Source: an uncultured Pseudomonas sp. (GTDB taxonomy: Bacteria > Pseudomonadota > Gammaproteobacteria > Pseudomonadales > Pseudomonadaceae). Taken from it: a DNA stretch of 64,000 nucleotides. Location: assembly GCF_913777995.1 (NCBI RefSeq), contig NZ_CAJYVE010000026.1, forward strand, positions 17,091 to 81,090. The letters are read 5' to 3'. Under the pieces are notes generated by a model that was not told the DNA's origin, made no database searches, and was given only the letters and a program-made list of their open reading frames with translations. Positions 30,298-40,682 of the stretch are shown here, piece by piece; positions within the stretch are counted from its first letter, which is position 1, and the number at the start of each line of letters is the position of its first letter. Both the position numbers and the translations under genes were made by a program.

Positions 30298-31350
30298 ATG
30301 AACGTCGAAAACCGCCTGCCGGCCGGCAGCGACTGCTTTGCCCAGACCCGGCTGTTCACCCCCGAAAACCGCCTGTTCCTGCTCAACGATGCGGAAAGCA
30401 TCCGGCACAAGGTCAGCGGCGTCTTCAAGGCCCACGAACTGCGCTCGGCGCGCGGCTCGCAGGCCATCAGTGCCTCGATGCACCACCTGCGGCGTGGCAG
30501 CCTGTCGCTGTCGCGCCTGGAGTACGGTGCAGCGGTGCTGATCGATCCCGGACGGCTGGAAGACTTCTTTCTGCTGCAGATGCCGATTCGCGGCAGCGCC
30601 GAGATCGACTGCGACGGCCAGACGTTCACTTCTTCGTCAGCCTGTGCCTCGCTGATCTCCCCGGACGCCCCGGTGCAGATGCGTTGGGCCGCCGATGCCC
30701 CACAACTGACCCTGCGCCTGGAGCGCGCCGACCTGGAGCAGCATTGCCGCCAGCATCTGGGGCATGCTCTGGACAACCCATTGCGTTTCGCCGCCGCCGT
30801 GCAACTGGACAACCCCGGCGGCCATTACATCCTGCAGCTGCTGACCACGCTGGTCGACGCGCTGAGCTGCGAAATGCACCCGATCCAGCAGCCGCTGGTG
30901 CTCAAGCAGTTCGAGTCGACGCTGTTCAACGCCCTGATCTACGGCCAGCCAAACAACCTGCGCCATCTGGATGCCGCCGCAGACCGGCGCAAGGTCTCGC
31001 CGTGGTTCGTCAAGCGCACCGAAGAGTACATCCAGGCCCACGCCAACGAACCGCTCAGCGTCGAACAGCTGGCCGAGTACGCCGAGGTGAGCGTACGCAC
31101 CCTGTTCGCCGGCTTTCGCGAGTTCACCGGCACCAGCCCGATGGCCTACCTGCGCGATGTGCGCCTGGCGCATGTGCATGAGGAACTGTGCGCCAACCCT
31201 GGCGCGTCAGTGACCGACGTGGCGCTGAAATGGGGCTTTGCCCACCTGGGACGATTTTCCCAGGAATACCGCAAGCGCTATGGCGAACTGCCCTCGCGGA
31301 CCCTGCGTTTTCGCGCCGCCGCCTTGGCGTCTGCCCAGGCGGCACGCTGA
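30298..31350 (+). CDS. AraC/XylS-family activator, divergent from the indole-type operon
   Basis: A 350-aa regulator. Residues 1-220 form an AraC-binding-like sensor domain (SLSRLEYGAAVLIDPGRLEDF, then QMPIRGSAEIDCDGQ). Residues 235-340 hold two helix-turn-helix motifs: LSVEQLAEYAEVSVRTLFAGFREF with TSPMAYLRDVRL, and SVTDVALKWGFAHLGRFSQEYRKRYG. GAGG lies 8 nt before the ATG. Divergent position and XylS-type direct repeats between the two genes make it the likely activator of the operon, responding to indole or a pathway intermediate (IifR role, inferred). Confidence 0.88.
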   Translation: MNVENRLPAGSDCFAQTRLFTPENRLFLLNDAESIRHKVSGVFKAHELRSARGSQAISASMHHLRRGSLSLSRLEYGAAVLIDPGRLEDFFLLQMPIRGSAEIDCDGQTFTSSSACASLISPDAPVQMRWAADAPQLTLRLERADLEQHCRQHLGHALDNPLRFAAAVQLDNPGGHYILQLLTTLVDALSCEMHPIQQPLVLKQFESTLFNALIYGQPNNLRHLDAAADRRKVSPWFVKRTEEYIQAHANEPLSVEQLAEYAEVSVRTLFAGFREFTGTSPMAYLRDVRLAHVHEELCANPGASVTDVALKWGFAHLGRFSQEYRKRYGELPSRTLRFRAAALASAQAAR

Positions 31351-31361
31351 GCCTGAGCGTG

Positions 31362-31982
31362 TCAGGCGCCTGCCAGCTCGTGCAGCTCAAGCCGCTGAAT
31401 GTCCGCAGCGGCTGCCTGCAACGCCTGAGCGCGAGGTTGCTCACCATAAGCCAGGCCGTGGGCGCGGATGAACTGCACGTCGGTGATGCCCAGAAAGCCG
31501 AACAGCACCTTGAGCAGTTCCTCGTGCCCTACCCCTGTCGGCTGGCCGACATGCAGGCCACCGGCGGTAGACACGACAAAGACTTTCTTGCCGCCACACA
31601 AGCCTTGCGGGCCGGTCTCCGTGTAACGGAAGGTGGTCCCGGCGACGGCGATGCGGTCGTACCAGGCCTTGAGCTGACTGGGGATGGTGAAGTTGTACAT
31701 CGGCGCGCCGATGACCAGCAAATCGGCGCGCAGGAATTCATCTAGAATGGCGCTGTTGCCGAGCACTTCCTGCTGCTGCGCCGCACTGCGCTGCGCCTCG
31801 GGCGTGCCTGCGGCGGCCAGGCTGGCGGCCGAGAAGTGCCCCGGCTCGACGGCGGCCAGGTCACGATAGGTCACCTGGCTGGCGGGCGTGGCGGCGCGCA
31901 GCGCATTGACGACCTGCTGGCTGAGCTCGCGCGAGACCGAGTGCTCGCCAAGGATGCTGGAATCGATATGCAGAATGTTCAT
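31362..31982 (-). CDS. azoR: FMN-dependent NADH-azoreductase
   Basis: A 206-aa flavodoxin-fold NAD(P)H:quinone/azo reductase. FMN-binding parts are [18 protein letters not shown] at the start, [19 protein letters not shown] and [16 protein letters not shown] is 6 nt before the chosen ATG at 31982; the upstream extension has no ribosome site. It reduces quinones and azo dyes in two-electron steps. It lies 69 nt downstream of a LysR gene on the same strand, which probably controls it, and converges with the AraC gene (11 nt apart). Confidence 0.93.
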   Translation of the reverse strand: MNILHIDSSILGEHSVSRELSQQVVNALRAATPASQVTYRDLAAVEPGHFSAASLAAAGTPEAQRSAAQQQEVLGNSAILDEFLRADLLVIGAPMYNFTIPSQLKAWYDRIAVAGTTFRYTETGPQGLCGGKKVFVVSTAGGLHVGQPTGVGHEELLKVLFGFLGITDVQFIRAHGLAYGEQPRAQALQAAAADIQRLELHELAGA

Positions 31983-32051
31983 GACGTCTCCTGAATGAAG
32001 GTCGCCCAGGGCGACAGATGGCGTCATCCTACAGACCGTCACAATCAATGA

Positions 32052-32996
32052 TTAGCTACGCAAAATGCGACGCACCGTTCCATTGGCAGAACAGTTTTCC
32101 TGGATCGACTCGAACTGCTCGGCGAACGCATCGAGCAGGCCGCGCACGGCCGGCAGCAGGCCCCGGCGCGACGCGAACACCGCGTGAACGATGCCGCAGG
32201 CCGGCGGGTGTTCGGGAAACAGCTCGACCAGACGGCCTTGCAGCAGATCCTGCTGGATCATCGCATCGGGCAGTTGCGCCACGCCCACTCCCGTCAGCGC
32301 GGCCTGGTGCAGCACATGCAGGTCGGAGCTGACCAGTCGCGGATCGTGACGCACCTCGCGATAGTGGTCGGCCGCCTCTCGCAGGCGCCAATGGTGCTCG
32401 TTGTTGGCTGCCGGCTGGGCCACACTGGGCAGCGCGGCCAAGCCGCTGATGCCGGCCCCTGCTTCAAGCCGCGCGGCCAGTTGCGGGTGAGCCACCAGGG
32501 TCTGCGCGCTGCGCCCCAGCACCTTGACCACCAGGCCGTCGTCTTCCAGCGGCGGAAACCGCACGCGCAAGGCAATATCGATGGGCTCGACCAACGGATC
32601 GACGCGACGATTGCTGCTCTCCACATGAACCTGCACCTTGGGATAGGTGGCCATGTAGCGGGCAATCGCCTGGTTGATACCAATGCTGGCCAACAGCGGT
32701 GGACAACTGATCGACACCTTGCCCTGAGGCTCGGCACGCGAGCGCAACATCGACTCTTCGGCCGCCTCGGCCTCCACCAGCATGGCCATGCAGTGTCCGT
32801 AGTAGGTGCGTCCGCTTTCGGTGACCGAGAACTTGCGCGTGGAACGCTGGATCAAGCGCACCCCCAGGCGCTCTTCAAGGCCACTGACGCGGCGACTGAG
32901 CCTCGATTTGGGGATGCCCAGCTTGCGGGCGGCCGGGGTGAAGCCCTGGCAATCCACCACCTGGACGAAGTAATAGAGGTCGTTGAGATCGAACAC
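32052..32996 (-). CDS. LysR-family transcriptional regulator
   Basis: A 314-aa regulator. The N-terminal helix-turn-helix reads FVQVVDCQGFTPAARKLGIPKSRLSRRVSGLEERLGVRL, and the rest is a periplasmic-binding-like effector domain (GKVSISCPPLLASIGINQAIARYM). It starts with GTG, preceded by AGGTGG. This subgroup (CrgA/DsdC-like with the LIQRSTRKFSVTE sequence) often controls a neighbouring oxidoreductase, here azoR downstream. The effector is unknown, probably a quinone or electrophile. Confidence 0.9.
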   Translation of the reverse strand: MFDLNDLYYFVQVVDCQGFTPAARKLGIPKSRLSRRVSGLEERLGVRLIQRSTRKFSVTESGRTYYGHCMAMLVEAEAAEESMLRSRAEPQGKVSISCPPLLASIGINQAIARYMATYPKVQVHVESSNRRVDPLVEPIDIALRVRFPPLEDDGLVVKVLGRSAQTLVAHPQLAARLEAGAGISGLAALPSVAQPAANNEHHWRLREAADHYREVRHDPRLVSSDLHVLHQAALTGVGVAQLPDAMIQQDLLQGRLVELFPEHPPACGIVHAVFASRRGLLPAVRGLLDAFAEQFESIQENCSANGTVRRILRS

Positions 32997-33068
32997 CGGG
33001 CCACCTATGGATCGAGCGAGGTGGCCAGTATGCCAGCGGGCCCGCCTTCAAAGGCAGGCCCGCTACGG

Positions 33069-33860
33069 TCAGCGGGCGGTAAGGAAGTCCAGTACCGGCT
33101 GGGTAAAAGCGGCGCCGGCCTCGACGTTGGACAGGTGCGCGGCATGCAGGTCGACCTGACGGGCATTGGCGATGCGCTCGACCATGAAACGCCCGTGCTC
33201 GGGGGTGGTCACCGCGTCTTCGGTGCCGCACACCACCAGCACCGGCAGCTGGATCGAGGCGATCTGCTCGCGAAAATCGGCATCGCGGACCGCTGCACAG
33301 TTGGCCGCGTAGCCCTGTGGAGACGTCTGCGCAAGCATGCCGACGATGGGCTCTACCTGAGCGGGCGCGCGTTCGGCAAAGGCCGGAGTGAACCAACGGG
33401 CGATGGATGCATCGCGCAGGGCGAGCATGGCGGCCTGGCCATCGCGCAGCACGGTTTCGATGCGCGGGTTCCACACCTCGGGGCTACCGATCTTCGCCGC
33501 GGTGTTGCACAGCACCACGCGCTCCAGACGCTGCGGCGCATGGATCGCCAACCACTGACCGATCAGGCCACCCATCGACAGACCGCAGAACGACGCCTTG
33601 GCAATGTCCAGGGCATCCAGCAGCGCCAGCACGTCGCGGGCATTCTGCTCGATGCTGTAGGGCCCTTCGCTGACCAGCGAGCGGCCATGGCCACGGGTGT
33701 CGTAGCGCAGTACCCGGAAATGCTCGGTAAAGGCCGGTATCTGGGCGTCCCACATGTGCAGGTCGGTACCCAGGGAGTTGGACAGCACCAGCACCGGCTT
33801 GTCGGCCGGGCCTTCGAGCAGGTAGTTCAGTTCGCCATCGGCGAGAGGCACGCTGGACAT
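33069..33860 (-). CDS. pcaD: 3-oxoadipate enol-lactonase (PcaD-type), orphan
   Basis: A 263-aa alpha/beta hydrolase of the length of PcaD. The lid-less core has LVLSNSLGTDLHMWD, RYDTRGHGRS, the nucleophile elbow FCGLSMGGLIGQW, VVCGTEDAVTTPEH and a C-terminal HAAHLSNVE with the catalytic His. It hydrolyses beta-ketoadipate enol-lactone in the catechol/protocatechuate branch. AGGAG lies 8 nt before the ATG at 33860. It is not in a pca operon here; an anthranilate-catechol route from the indole cluster nearby would use it. It could also be a related hydrolase of other specificity. Confidence 0.78.
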   Translation of the reverse strand: MSSVPLADGELNYLLEGPADKPVLVLSNSLGTDLHMWDAQIPAFTEHFRVLRYDTRGHGRSLVSEGPYSIEQNARDVLALLDALDIAKASFCGLSMGGLIGQWLAIHAPQRLERVVLCNTAAKIGSPEVWNPRIETVLRDGQAAMLALRDASIARWFTPAFAERAPAQVEPIVGMLAQTSPQGYAANCAAVRDADFREQIASIQLPVLVVCGTEDAVTTPEHGRFMVERIANARQVDLHAAHLSNVEAGAAFTQPVLDFLTAR

Positions 33861-33975
33861 TCGCGGCTCCTGTGTCGGGGAAAGCCTGCACACTAAGGTC
33901 TGGCAAAGCGTGAGACAATCCGCGGCTCGATTAACCGTGCGACTATCGAACACCTTTGCCCCGGAGATTCGCCCT

Positions 33976-34320
33976 ATGCGACGCGAAACCATCGCTGCCT
34001 TTTGCCTGCAACTGCCCGGTGCACGCGAGGATTACAAATGGGGTGGCGTGCGGGTGTTCTCGGTGGCGGGCAACAAGATGTTCGCGACCATGGACCTGGC
34101 CGGAGACGGCGTGTCGTTCAAGGTGGGCGCCGAGCTGTTTCTCGGCTATGTCGACCGTCCCGGCATACGCCCGGCACCTTACCTGGCCCGGGCGCACTGG
34201 ATCAGCCTGACCCACCTGGACGCCATGGGCGACCAGGAACTGCGCGACCTGCTGACCCGCTCGCACCAGCTGGTGGTGAGCAAACTGCCCAAACGCCAGC
34301 AGGTCGGCCTGCTGGTTTGA
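33976..34320 (+). CDS. MmcQ/YjbR family protein
   Basis: A 114-aa member of the CyaY-like MmcQ/YjbR fold, with the family pattern RETIAAFCLQLPGAREDYKWGG, then MFATMDLAGDGVSFKV and the C-terminal helix LTRSHQLVVSKLPKRQQ. The family is annotated as DNA-binding but a biochemical role is not settled. GGAG is 9 nt upstream of the ATG at 33976. It is divergent from the enol-lactonase gene (115 nt). Confidence 0.88.
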   Translation: MRRETIAAFCLQLPGAREDYKWGGVRVFSVAGNKMFATMDLAGDGVSFKVGAELFLGYVDRPGIRPAPYLARAHWISLTHLDAMGDQELRDLLTRSHQLVVSKLPKRQQVGLLV

Positions 34321-34334
34321 ACGCATGGGATTCT

Positions 34335-34450
34335 ACTGGCTCGGTAGAAGCGGCTCTCGCCGCGCAAGGACCAGGAAACTCGCTGCAGCTGTTGTGAGCA
34401 TGAAGGGGCCTGGTGGCTGAAGGCGCTTCTGCCGGCGCCACGGGCTGGTC
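34335..34450. repeat. Degenerate REP unit
   Basis: A decayed copy of the unit seen at 22.2 and 40.5 kb: gtagaagcggctctcgccgcg, aggaaactcgctgcagctgttgtgagcat and a diverged right arm ggcgcttctgccggcgcc. It fills the gap between two convergent genes. Confidence 0.6.
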
Positions 34451-34451
34451 T

Positions 34452-34832
34452 CTACAGCAGCAGGCCTGAGAAGCGTCTGTCCAGCAGCAACCAATCGACC
34501 CAGACCGCCTGATGCACGATGACGATCAGCCAGAACAGTGCCTGGTAACTGAGTTTGCGAGTCTTGTGACGATACAGCTGCTGGGCCAGCAAGGCGCCAG
34601 GCCAGCCACCCAGCGCCTCCACCAGGTGCAGCCGCCTCTCCGGGGTACGCTGGCCACCTTGCCCGGCCTGGCGCTTGTCATGCCGGTAGAGCCACAGGGC
34701 CAGCAGGCTCATGCACAGGTAGGCCAGGGCCACCGGCCACAGGCCCTGCACGCGCCACAGGCTGGCCGCCCCCAGCACCGGCAGGGCGCACAGGGCCAGC
34801 CACACCAGCAGCTTGAGGCGCGGCGCACGCAT
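34452..34832 (-). CDS. DUF1294 membrane protein
   Basis: A small inner-membrane protein of 126 aa from the ATG at 34832. It has two N-terminal helices (LLVWLALCALPVLGAASL; LWPVALAYLCMSLLALWLY), the DUF1294 signature (YRHDKRQAG, RTPERRLHLVEALGGWPG, YRHKTRKLSY) and a third helix (FWLIVIVHQAVWVDWLL). A TTG at 34874 overlapping the uppP stop as TTGA would add 14 residues and couple translation, so the start is uncertain. Function unknown; DUF1294 is elsewhere found fused to cold-shock domains. Confidence 0.8.
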   Translation of the reverse strand: MRAPRLKLLVWLALCALPVLGAASLWRVQGLWPVALAYLCMSLLALWLYRHDKRQAGQGGQRTPERRLHLVEALGGWPGALLAQQLYRHKTRKLSYQALFWLIVIVHQAVWVDWLLLDRRFSGLLL

Positions 34833-34870
34833 GGGCGGCCGCGAGGCAGCGACGCTGCGGGTGCGCGCCC

Positions 34871-35701
34871 TCAAGCCTGAGCCGTCGACCAGTCGACCCA
34901 GCCGAACAGCCAGGTGGCAAGGATCAACAGGCCGAAGGCGATGCGATACCAGGCGAACAGCGCATAGCTGTGGGTGGCGATGAACTTCAACAGGCCTCGC
35001 ACCGCAATCATGGCGAACACGAACGACACCACAAAGCCGACGGCGAACACGGCGAAGTCATCGGGCTGGAACAGGTGGCGGTACTTGTAGCCGGAGTACA
35101 CCGCTGCACCGACCATGGTCGGCATGGCCAGGAAGAACGAGAACTCGGTGGCGGCCTTGCGTGACAGGCCGAACAACAGGCCGCCGATGATGGTCGAGCC
35201 GGAGCGCGAGGTGCCGGGAATCATCGCCAGGCACTGGGCGCAGCCCACCTTCAAGGCGTCGCTCCAGCGCATCTCATCGACATGCTCGACACGGATCACA
35301 TGCTCGCGGCGTTCGGCCCAGAGCATGATGATGCCACCGACCACCAGGGCGACGGCGACGGTGATGGGATTGAACAGGTAATGGTGGATCAGATCGGAAA
35401 ACAGCACACCCAGCACCACCGCCGGCAGGAAGGCCAGCAGCAGGTTGACGGTGAAGCGTTGTGCACGCCGCTGGCTGGGCAGGCCCAGCACCACCTCGAA
35501 GATCTTTGCGCGAAACTCCCACACCACCGCAAGAATGGCACCCAGCTGGATGATGATATTGAACGCCAGGGCTCGCTCACCACCGAAGCCGATCAGGTCG
35601 GCGACGATGATCTGGTGCCCGGTGCTCGAGACCGGTATGAATTCGGTCAAACCTTCCACGATGCCCAGAATCATCGCCTGGACAGCGGCCCATACATCCA
35701 T
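34871..35701 (-). CDS. uppP: Undecaprenyl-diphosphatase
   Basis: A 276-aa inner-membrane enzyme (BacA/UppP) that dephosphorylates undecaprenyl pyrophosphate to recycle the peptidoglycan lipid carrier and gives bacitracin resistance. Both active-site motifs are intact: [14 protein letters not shown] near residue 17 and [17 protein letters not shown] near residue 160. There are 7-8 hydrophobic segments. It is followed by the DUF1294 gene and is divergent from pnuC (248 nt between them). Confidence 0.97.
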   Translation of the reverse strand: MDVWAAVQAMILGIVEGLTEFIPVSSTGHQIIVADLIGFGGERALAFNIIIQLGAILAVVWEFRAKIFEVVLGLPSQRRAQRFTVNLLLAFLPAVVLGVLFSDLIHHYLFNPITVAVALVVGGIIMLWAERREHVIRVEHVDEMRWSDALKVGCAQCLAMIPGTSRSGSTIIGGLLFGLSRKAATEFSFFLAMPTMVGAAVYSGYKYRHLFQPDDFAVFAVGFVVSFVFAMIAVRGLLKFIATHSYALFAWYRIAFGLLILATWLFGWVDWSTAQA

Positions 35702-35949
35702 CTTTCCCCCATGAGGCGCGACCTTGCAGCGCGCCAGTCAGTCTTGTGATTGGTAAACATTGCGCTGGAGCCGTACAACCTTGCCCTTCTCCTCGCGAAG
35801 CGCGCAAATCCTAGCAGACGCCGCCGCAGCGCGCCTGTCGGCTGGCTGTCTGAGTTTCCTTGGCAGCAAGGCCAATCCGCACTCCCCCCAGGCGCGCCAA
35901 GCGCTTACAATCGCCGGCCACCCAGACCCATCCCTGCCAAGGAGCCTCC

Positions 35950-36513
35950 ATGTCCCCCATCGAACTGTTCGCTGCCGCCCTGGGTGTGCTCGCGGTGTGG
36001 CTGACTGTCCGCCAGAACCCACTGTGCTGGCCGATCGGTCTGGTCATGGTGCTGATCTACAGCTGGATCTTCTTCGACGTGAAGCTCTACTCCGACATGC
36101 TTCTGCAACTGGTCTACGCCGTGCTGCAGGTATACGGCTGGCTGCAATGGACCCGCCACGGGCACGGCCTGCCAGTGCGCGCGGTCACCGCGCTGAACGC
36201 CGGCGCGGTGTTCACTGGCCTGGCTGCCGGCGCGGTGCTCAGTGTGGCGCTGGGCGCCGGCATGGCGCACTTCACCGATGCCGCACAACCCTGGCTGGAC
36301 GCCGCGCTGACCGGTTTCAGCCTGGTCGCGCAGTTCTGGATGGCGCAGAAACGTCTGCAATGCTGGCCCCTGTGGATCATTCTCGATGTGATTTTCGTCG
36401 GCCTGTTCGTCTACAAGGCCCTGTACCTGACTGCAGCGCTGTATGCGCTGTTCACTCTGCTGGCCATCCAGGGCTGGCGGGAGTGGCGCGCCACCCTGGC
36501 ACCTGCGCAATGA
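35950..36513 (+). CDS. pnuC: Nicotinamide riboside transporter
   Basis: A 187-aa inner-membrane protein of the PnuC family with about seven helices; diagnostic parts are NPLCWPIGLVMVLIYSWIFFDVKLYSDM and VYGWLQW (kept short here as two blocks), with the NR-stacking Trp residues present. It imports nicotinamide riboside by facilitated diffusion. AAGGAG lies upstream of the ATG. The stop overlaps the start of the downstream kinase gene (ATGA), which traps the imported riboside by phosphorylation. Confidence 0.92.
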   Translation: MSPIELFAAALGVLAVWLTVRQNPLCWPIGLVMVLIYSWIFFDVKLYSDMLLQLVYAVLQVYGWLQWTRHGHGLPVRAVTALNAGAVFTGLAAGAVLSVALGAGMAHFTDAAQPWLDAALTGFSLVAQFWMAQKRLQCWPLWIILDVIFVGLFVYKALYLTAALYALFTLLAIQGWREWRATLAPAQ

Positions 36514-37045
36514 AGGTGCTGGTGCTCGCCGGGCCGGAATCCAGCGGCAAGAGCTGGCTGGCCGAAGAGATACAGCGCTGCTTCGGCGGCATCCAGGTCG
36601 GTGAATACGTACGCCATTTCATCGACCGTGAAGGCCGCGACACGCGGTTTTCCGACATCACCCCCATTGCCGAAGGGCAACTGGCCTGGGAAGACAGCGC
36701 CCGCAGCGGTAATCCGGAACTGCTGATCCTCGACACCCATCTGCTGAGCAATATCCTCTGGAGCCGTACCCTGTTCCACGATTGCCCGGCGTGGATCGAA
36801 CCCGCGCTGCTCAGCCGACGCTACGACCTGCACCTGTTGCTCAGCCCGCAAGGCGTGCCGTGGTGCGACGACGGTCAGCGCTGCCAGCCCGAAATGGCCG
36901 ACCGCCAAGCGTTTTTCGAGGCGAGCCGCCAGTGGCTGCTGCTGCATCGCCAGGCGTTCCAGGTCATCGAGGGTGACTGGGCGCAGCGGCGCGACACCGC
37001 GCTGCGCTGCGTGAAGGCGCTGCTTGACGCTGGTCAGGCCGCACC

Positions 37046-37058
<13 letters not shown>
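36510..37058 (+). CDS. Nicotinamide riboside kinase (NadR C-terminal-like)
   Basis: A 182-aa P-loop kinase, equivalent to the kinase domain of NadR without its regulatory and adenylyltransferase domains. Walker A is LAGPESSGKSWLAEE, then GEYVRHFID and LLILDTHLLSNILWS. It phosphorylates nicotinamide riboside to NMN, coupled to PnuC uptake. The ATG overlaps the pnuC stop. Its 3' end overlaps that of the convergent regulator by 13 nt. Confidence 0.9.
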
Positions 37059-38371
<1,313 letters not shown>

Positions 38372-38758
38372 GAGAGGTTCCTTGGCGCACGGCGTCGATG
38401 AAATTGACGAAAAGGCTTTATAAACAGTGTGTTGAGTCCACTGGATGTTACGTTAGCAAAAAATTGACACAGCCTTGTATCGTTTGCATCTAAGGCTCAT
38501 AACCGAAGCTTATTTACCGGCCAGGCTCGACGAACGGTGGGGTCGATATTGAACAAGAGGTCAATAAAGGAGTCACACGACACGAATTAAAAAGATCGTG
38601 GATTTACGACATCGGCGATAAATGTAAAAAGCCTGAAAATAATTCGTTCAATGTGTGACTTGCGTCGCGGCGCGAGCTTCAACACCAATAAGCAGCCGGA
38701 CGGTGAGCCCGCCGACGAGTCTGCACTGGACTGATTGGGCTATTTTGAGGAATTGACC
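38372..38758. other. AT-rich intergenic region between divergent genes
   Basis: This 387-nt region is clearly richer in A/T than its surroundings and holds no ORF with a ribosome site. It contains TTGACA at 38464-38469 with only a weak minus-10 about 17 nt downstream, and several short A tracts (38457-38463). It presumably carries the promoters of the regulator (left) and of the 88-aa gene (right) and may be a regulator or H-NS-like binding region. Confidence 0.4.
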
Positions 38759-39025
38759 ATGAATGCCCCACTGCGCTTCAACGATGCACTGCTGATTGCT
38801 GACCAGGCCTTCCATCCCTTCAAGTGCGTGGCGTGGGCCCCACAGGATGGCAACGGCGAAGTGAGCCTCAGCGTGTTCGACCGCTTCAGCGCACGTATCG
38901 GCCGCCGGCAACTTCCACGCGGAACTTACTCCGACCCTGTGCGTTTGGCTCGTGCCTTGCGCGAAGCGCGCGAGGAACTAAGCCGCGAGGGTTACACACT
39001 TCAGCCTTGGACCATGCCCGCCTGA
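38759..39025 (+). CDS. Conserved hypothetical protein, 88 aa
   Basis: A small soluble protein starting MNAPLRFNDALLIADQAFHP with a central SLSVFDRFSARIGRRQLPRG and a C-terminal helix rich in Arg/Glu (RLARALREAREELSREGY). TGAGG lies 8 nt before the ATG at 38759. I recognise it as a type conserved in pseudomonads without known function. It follows the AT-rich region and precedes the RecF-like ATPase by about 200 nt. Confidence 0.65.
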   Translation: MNAPLRFNDALLIADQAFHPFKCVAWAPQDGNGEVSLSVFDRFSARIGRRQLPRGTYSDPVRLARALREAREELSREGYTLQPWTMPA

Positions 39026-39233
39026 GGCCCAACTAAGAGACTCTTTCTCTACTGATGCAAAGTGGCATTTCGTTATTAACGTGATGTCACTTTCGTGGGC
39101 TTGAAAGTGCCCATTAGCAACTTTCTGAAACAATATCTTTGCAGGTTTTCATTCCCCTGCCTTACCCTGCGCTCTTTGCCATAAGCCGCTCCATTGTCGG
39201 GGCGGTCTTTGGTCGCCAAGGGAGCCAGACCCC

Positions 39234-40412
39234 GTGCTGCACACGCTTGCCATCGAAAACTACCGCTCACTGCACAGCCTGGAGCTGGCCCTGGGACGCC
39301 TGACAGTGGTCACCGGCGCCAATGGCAGCGGCAAGTCGAACCTGTACCGGGCCCTGCGCCTGTTAGCGGATACCGCGCACGACGGCGTGGTGCAAAGCAT
39401 CGCTCAGGAAGGTGGACTGGATTCGTGTTTCTGGGCCGGCCCGGAGAAATTCTCCCGCGCCATCCTGCAGGGTGAAGCCCCGGTGCAGGGTCTGCAACGC
39501 AGCCGCCCGCAGCGCATGCGCCTGGGGTTCGCTGGCGAAGACTTCAGCTATGCACTGAGCCTCGGACTGCCAGAGTCAAATTCTGGCGAAGCCTTCGACC
39601 GCCCCTCGCTGTTCAGCCGCGACCCGCAGATCAAGCGCGAGATGATCTGGGCGGGACCGGTGTATCGGCCAGCCTCGGTGCTGGTAGAGCGCAAAGGCGC
39701 CGCCGTGCGCATGCGTGACGCCAGGCAATGGCGCACCCTGACCACCCAACTGCCAGACTTCTACAGCCTGTTCGATACCGGTGGAGCTATCGATTGCCCG
39801 GAAATCCAGACCCTGCGCAACAACCTGCGCAACTGGCGCTTCTATGATCACTTCCGAACCGACGCAGCCGCCCCGGCGCGCCAGCCACAGGTCGGCACCC
39901 GCACGCCAGTCTTGCACCACAGCGGCCGGGACCTGGCGGCCGCGCTGCAGACCATCCGTGAAATTGGCGACCCCGCCGCCCTGGACGCAGCGATCGACGA
40001 TGCCTTTCCCGGCTCGCGCATGCAGATCAGCGTGCGCGACGGGCTTTTTCTCCTGGCCCTGCAGCAACCGGGCATGCTCCGGCCGCTGGCGGTCAGCGAA
40101 CTGTCGGACGGCACCTTGCGTTATCTGCTGCTGGTCGCCGCCCTGCTCACCCCTCGCCCACCGACGCTGATGGTGCTCAACGAGCCGGAAAGCAGCCTGC
40201 ACCCCGATCTGCTGCCGGCACTGGCACGGCTGATTATCCAGGCTGCCCGTCATGGCCAGGTGTGGGTGGTATCGCATTCCAGCCGTCTGGTGGCAGCCCT
40301 TGAACGCAGTCCCGAATGCGTCAGCCTGATTCTGGAAAAGCAACTGGGCCAGACCCGCGTGCAAGGCCAACAGGGTCTGTTGGACGGACCTGCCTGGCGC
40401 TGGCCGGACTAG
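39234..40412 (+). CDS. RecF/OLD-like AAA family ATPase
   Basis: A 392-aa ABC-type ATPase of the SMC/RecF class. Walker A is TVVTGANGSGKSNLYRAL near residue 30; the signature LSDGTLRYLLLVAALL and Walker B LMVLNEPESSLHPDLLPAL with the switch VVSHSSRLVAAL follow. The short insert lacks a long coiled coil. The start is GTG, with AAGGGAG upstream. No nuclease (TOPRIM) domain is present, so this is not a full OLD protein. Role unknown; such stand-alone ATPases are common in Pseudomonas chromosomes. Confidence 0.85.
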   Translation: MLHTLAIENYRSLHSLELALGRLTVVTGANGSGKSNLYRALRLLADTAHDGVVQSIAQEGGLDSCFWAGPEKFSRAILQGEAPVQGLQRSRPQRMRLGFAGEDFSYALSLGLPESNSGEAFDRPSLFSRDPQIKREMIWAGPVYRPASVLVERKGAAVRMRDARQWRTLTTQLPDFYSLFDTGGAIDCPEIQTLRNNLRNWRFYDHFRTDAAAPARQPQVGTRTPVLHHSGRDLAAALQTIREIGDPAALDAAIDDAFPGSRMQISVRDGLFLLALQQPGMLRPLAVSELSDGTLRYLLLVAALLTPRPPTLMVLNEPESSLHPDLLPALARLIIQAARHGQVWVVSHSSRLVAALERSPECVSLILEKQLGQTRVQGQQGLLDGPAWRWPD

Positions 40413-40640
40413 GTCCAATACTGTTCGCTTAAGCGGCATGTGGCACGGTGGGAGCGGCTTTAGCCGCAAAAGCGCCAGGAAAATCACTGCATCTGCTGTG
40501 AGCAGGCGGTCGCTTCGCGGCTGAAGCCGCTCCTACCCGGCCTAATTGACCAGTATTGGCTTTAGCCGCGAAAGCGCCAGGAAACTCACTGCATCTTTTG
40601 TGAACATGCGATCGCTTTGCGGCTGACGCCGCTCTCTCGC
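40413..40640. repeat. REP cluster with two long palindromic units
   Basis: Two copies of a unit of roughly 80-90 bp: ggctttagccgc, agcgccaggaaa, tcactgcatctgctgtga and an inverted right arm cgcggctgaagccgctcc. They occupy 40455-40535 and 40558-40634. The motif caatactgttcgcttaagc stands at the left edge and ttgaccagtattggc between the copies. The cluster separates two convergent genes. Confidence 0.85.
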
Positions 40641-40682
40641 TCTAACAATCAGTTTCGCCTGCAGGCTGAACGCCCACCGCTC

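Noticed and set aside
39234-40412. Anti-phage defence gene of the OLD/Gabija type
   Set aside because: The ATPase has no TOPRIM nuclease domain and no UvrD-like or other effector partner beside it, and the region shows no island features.
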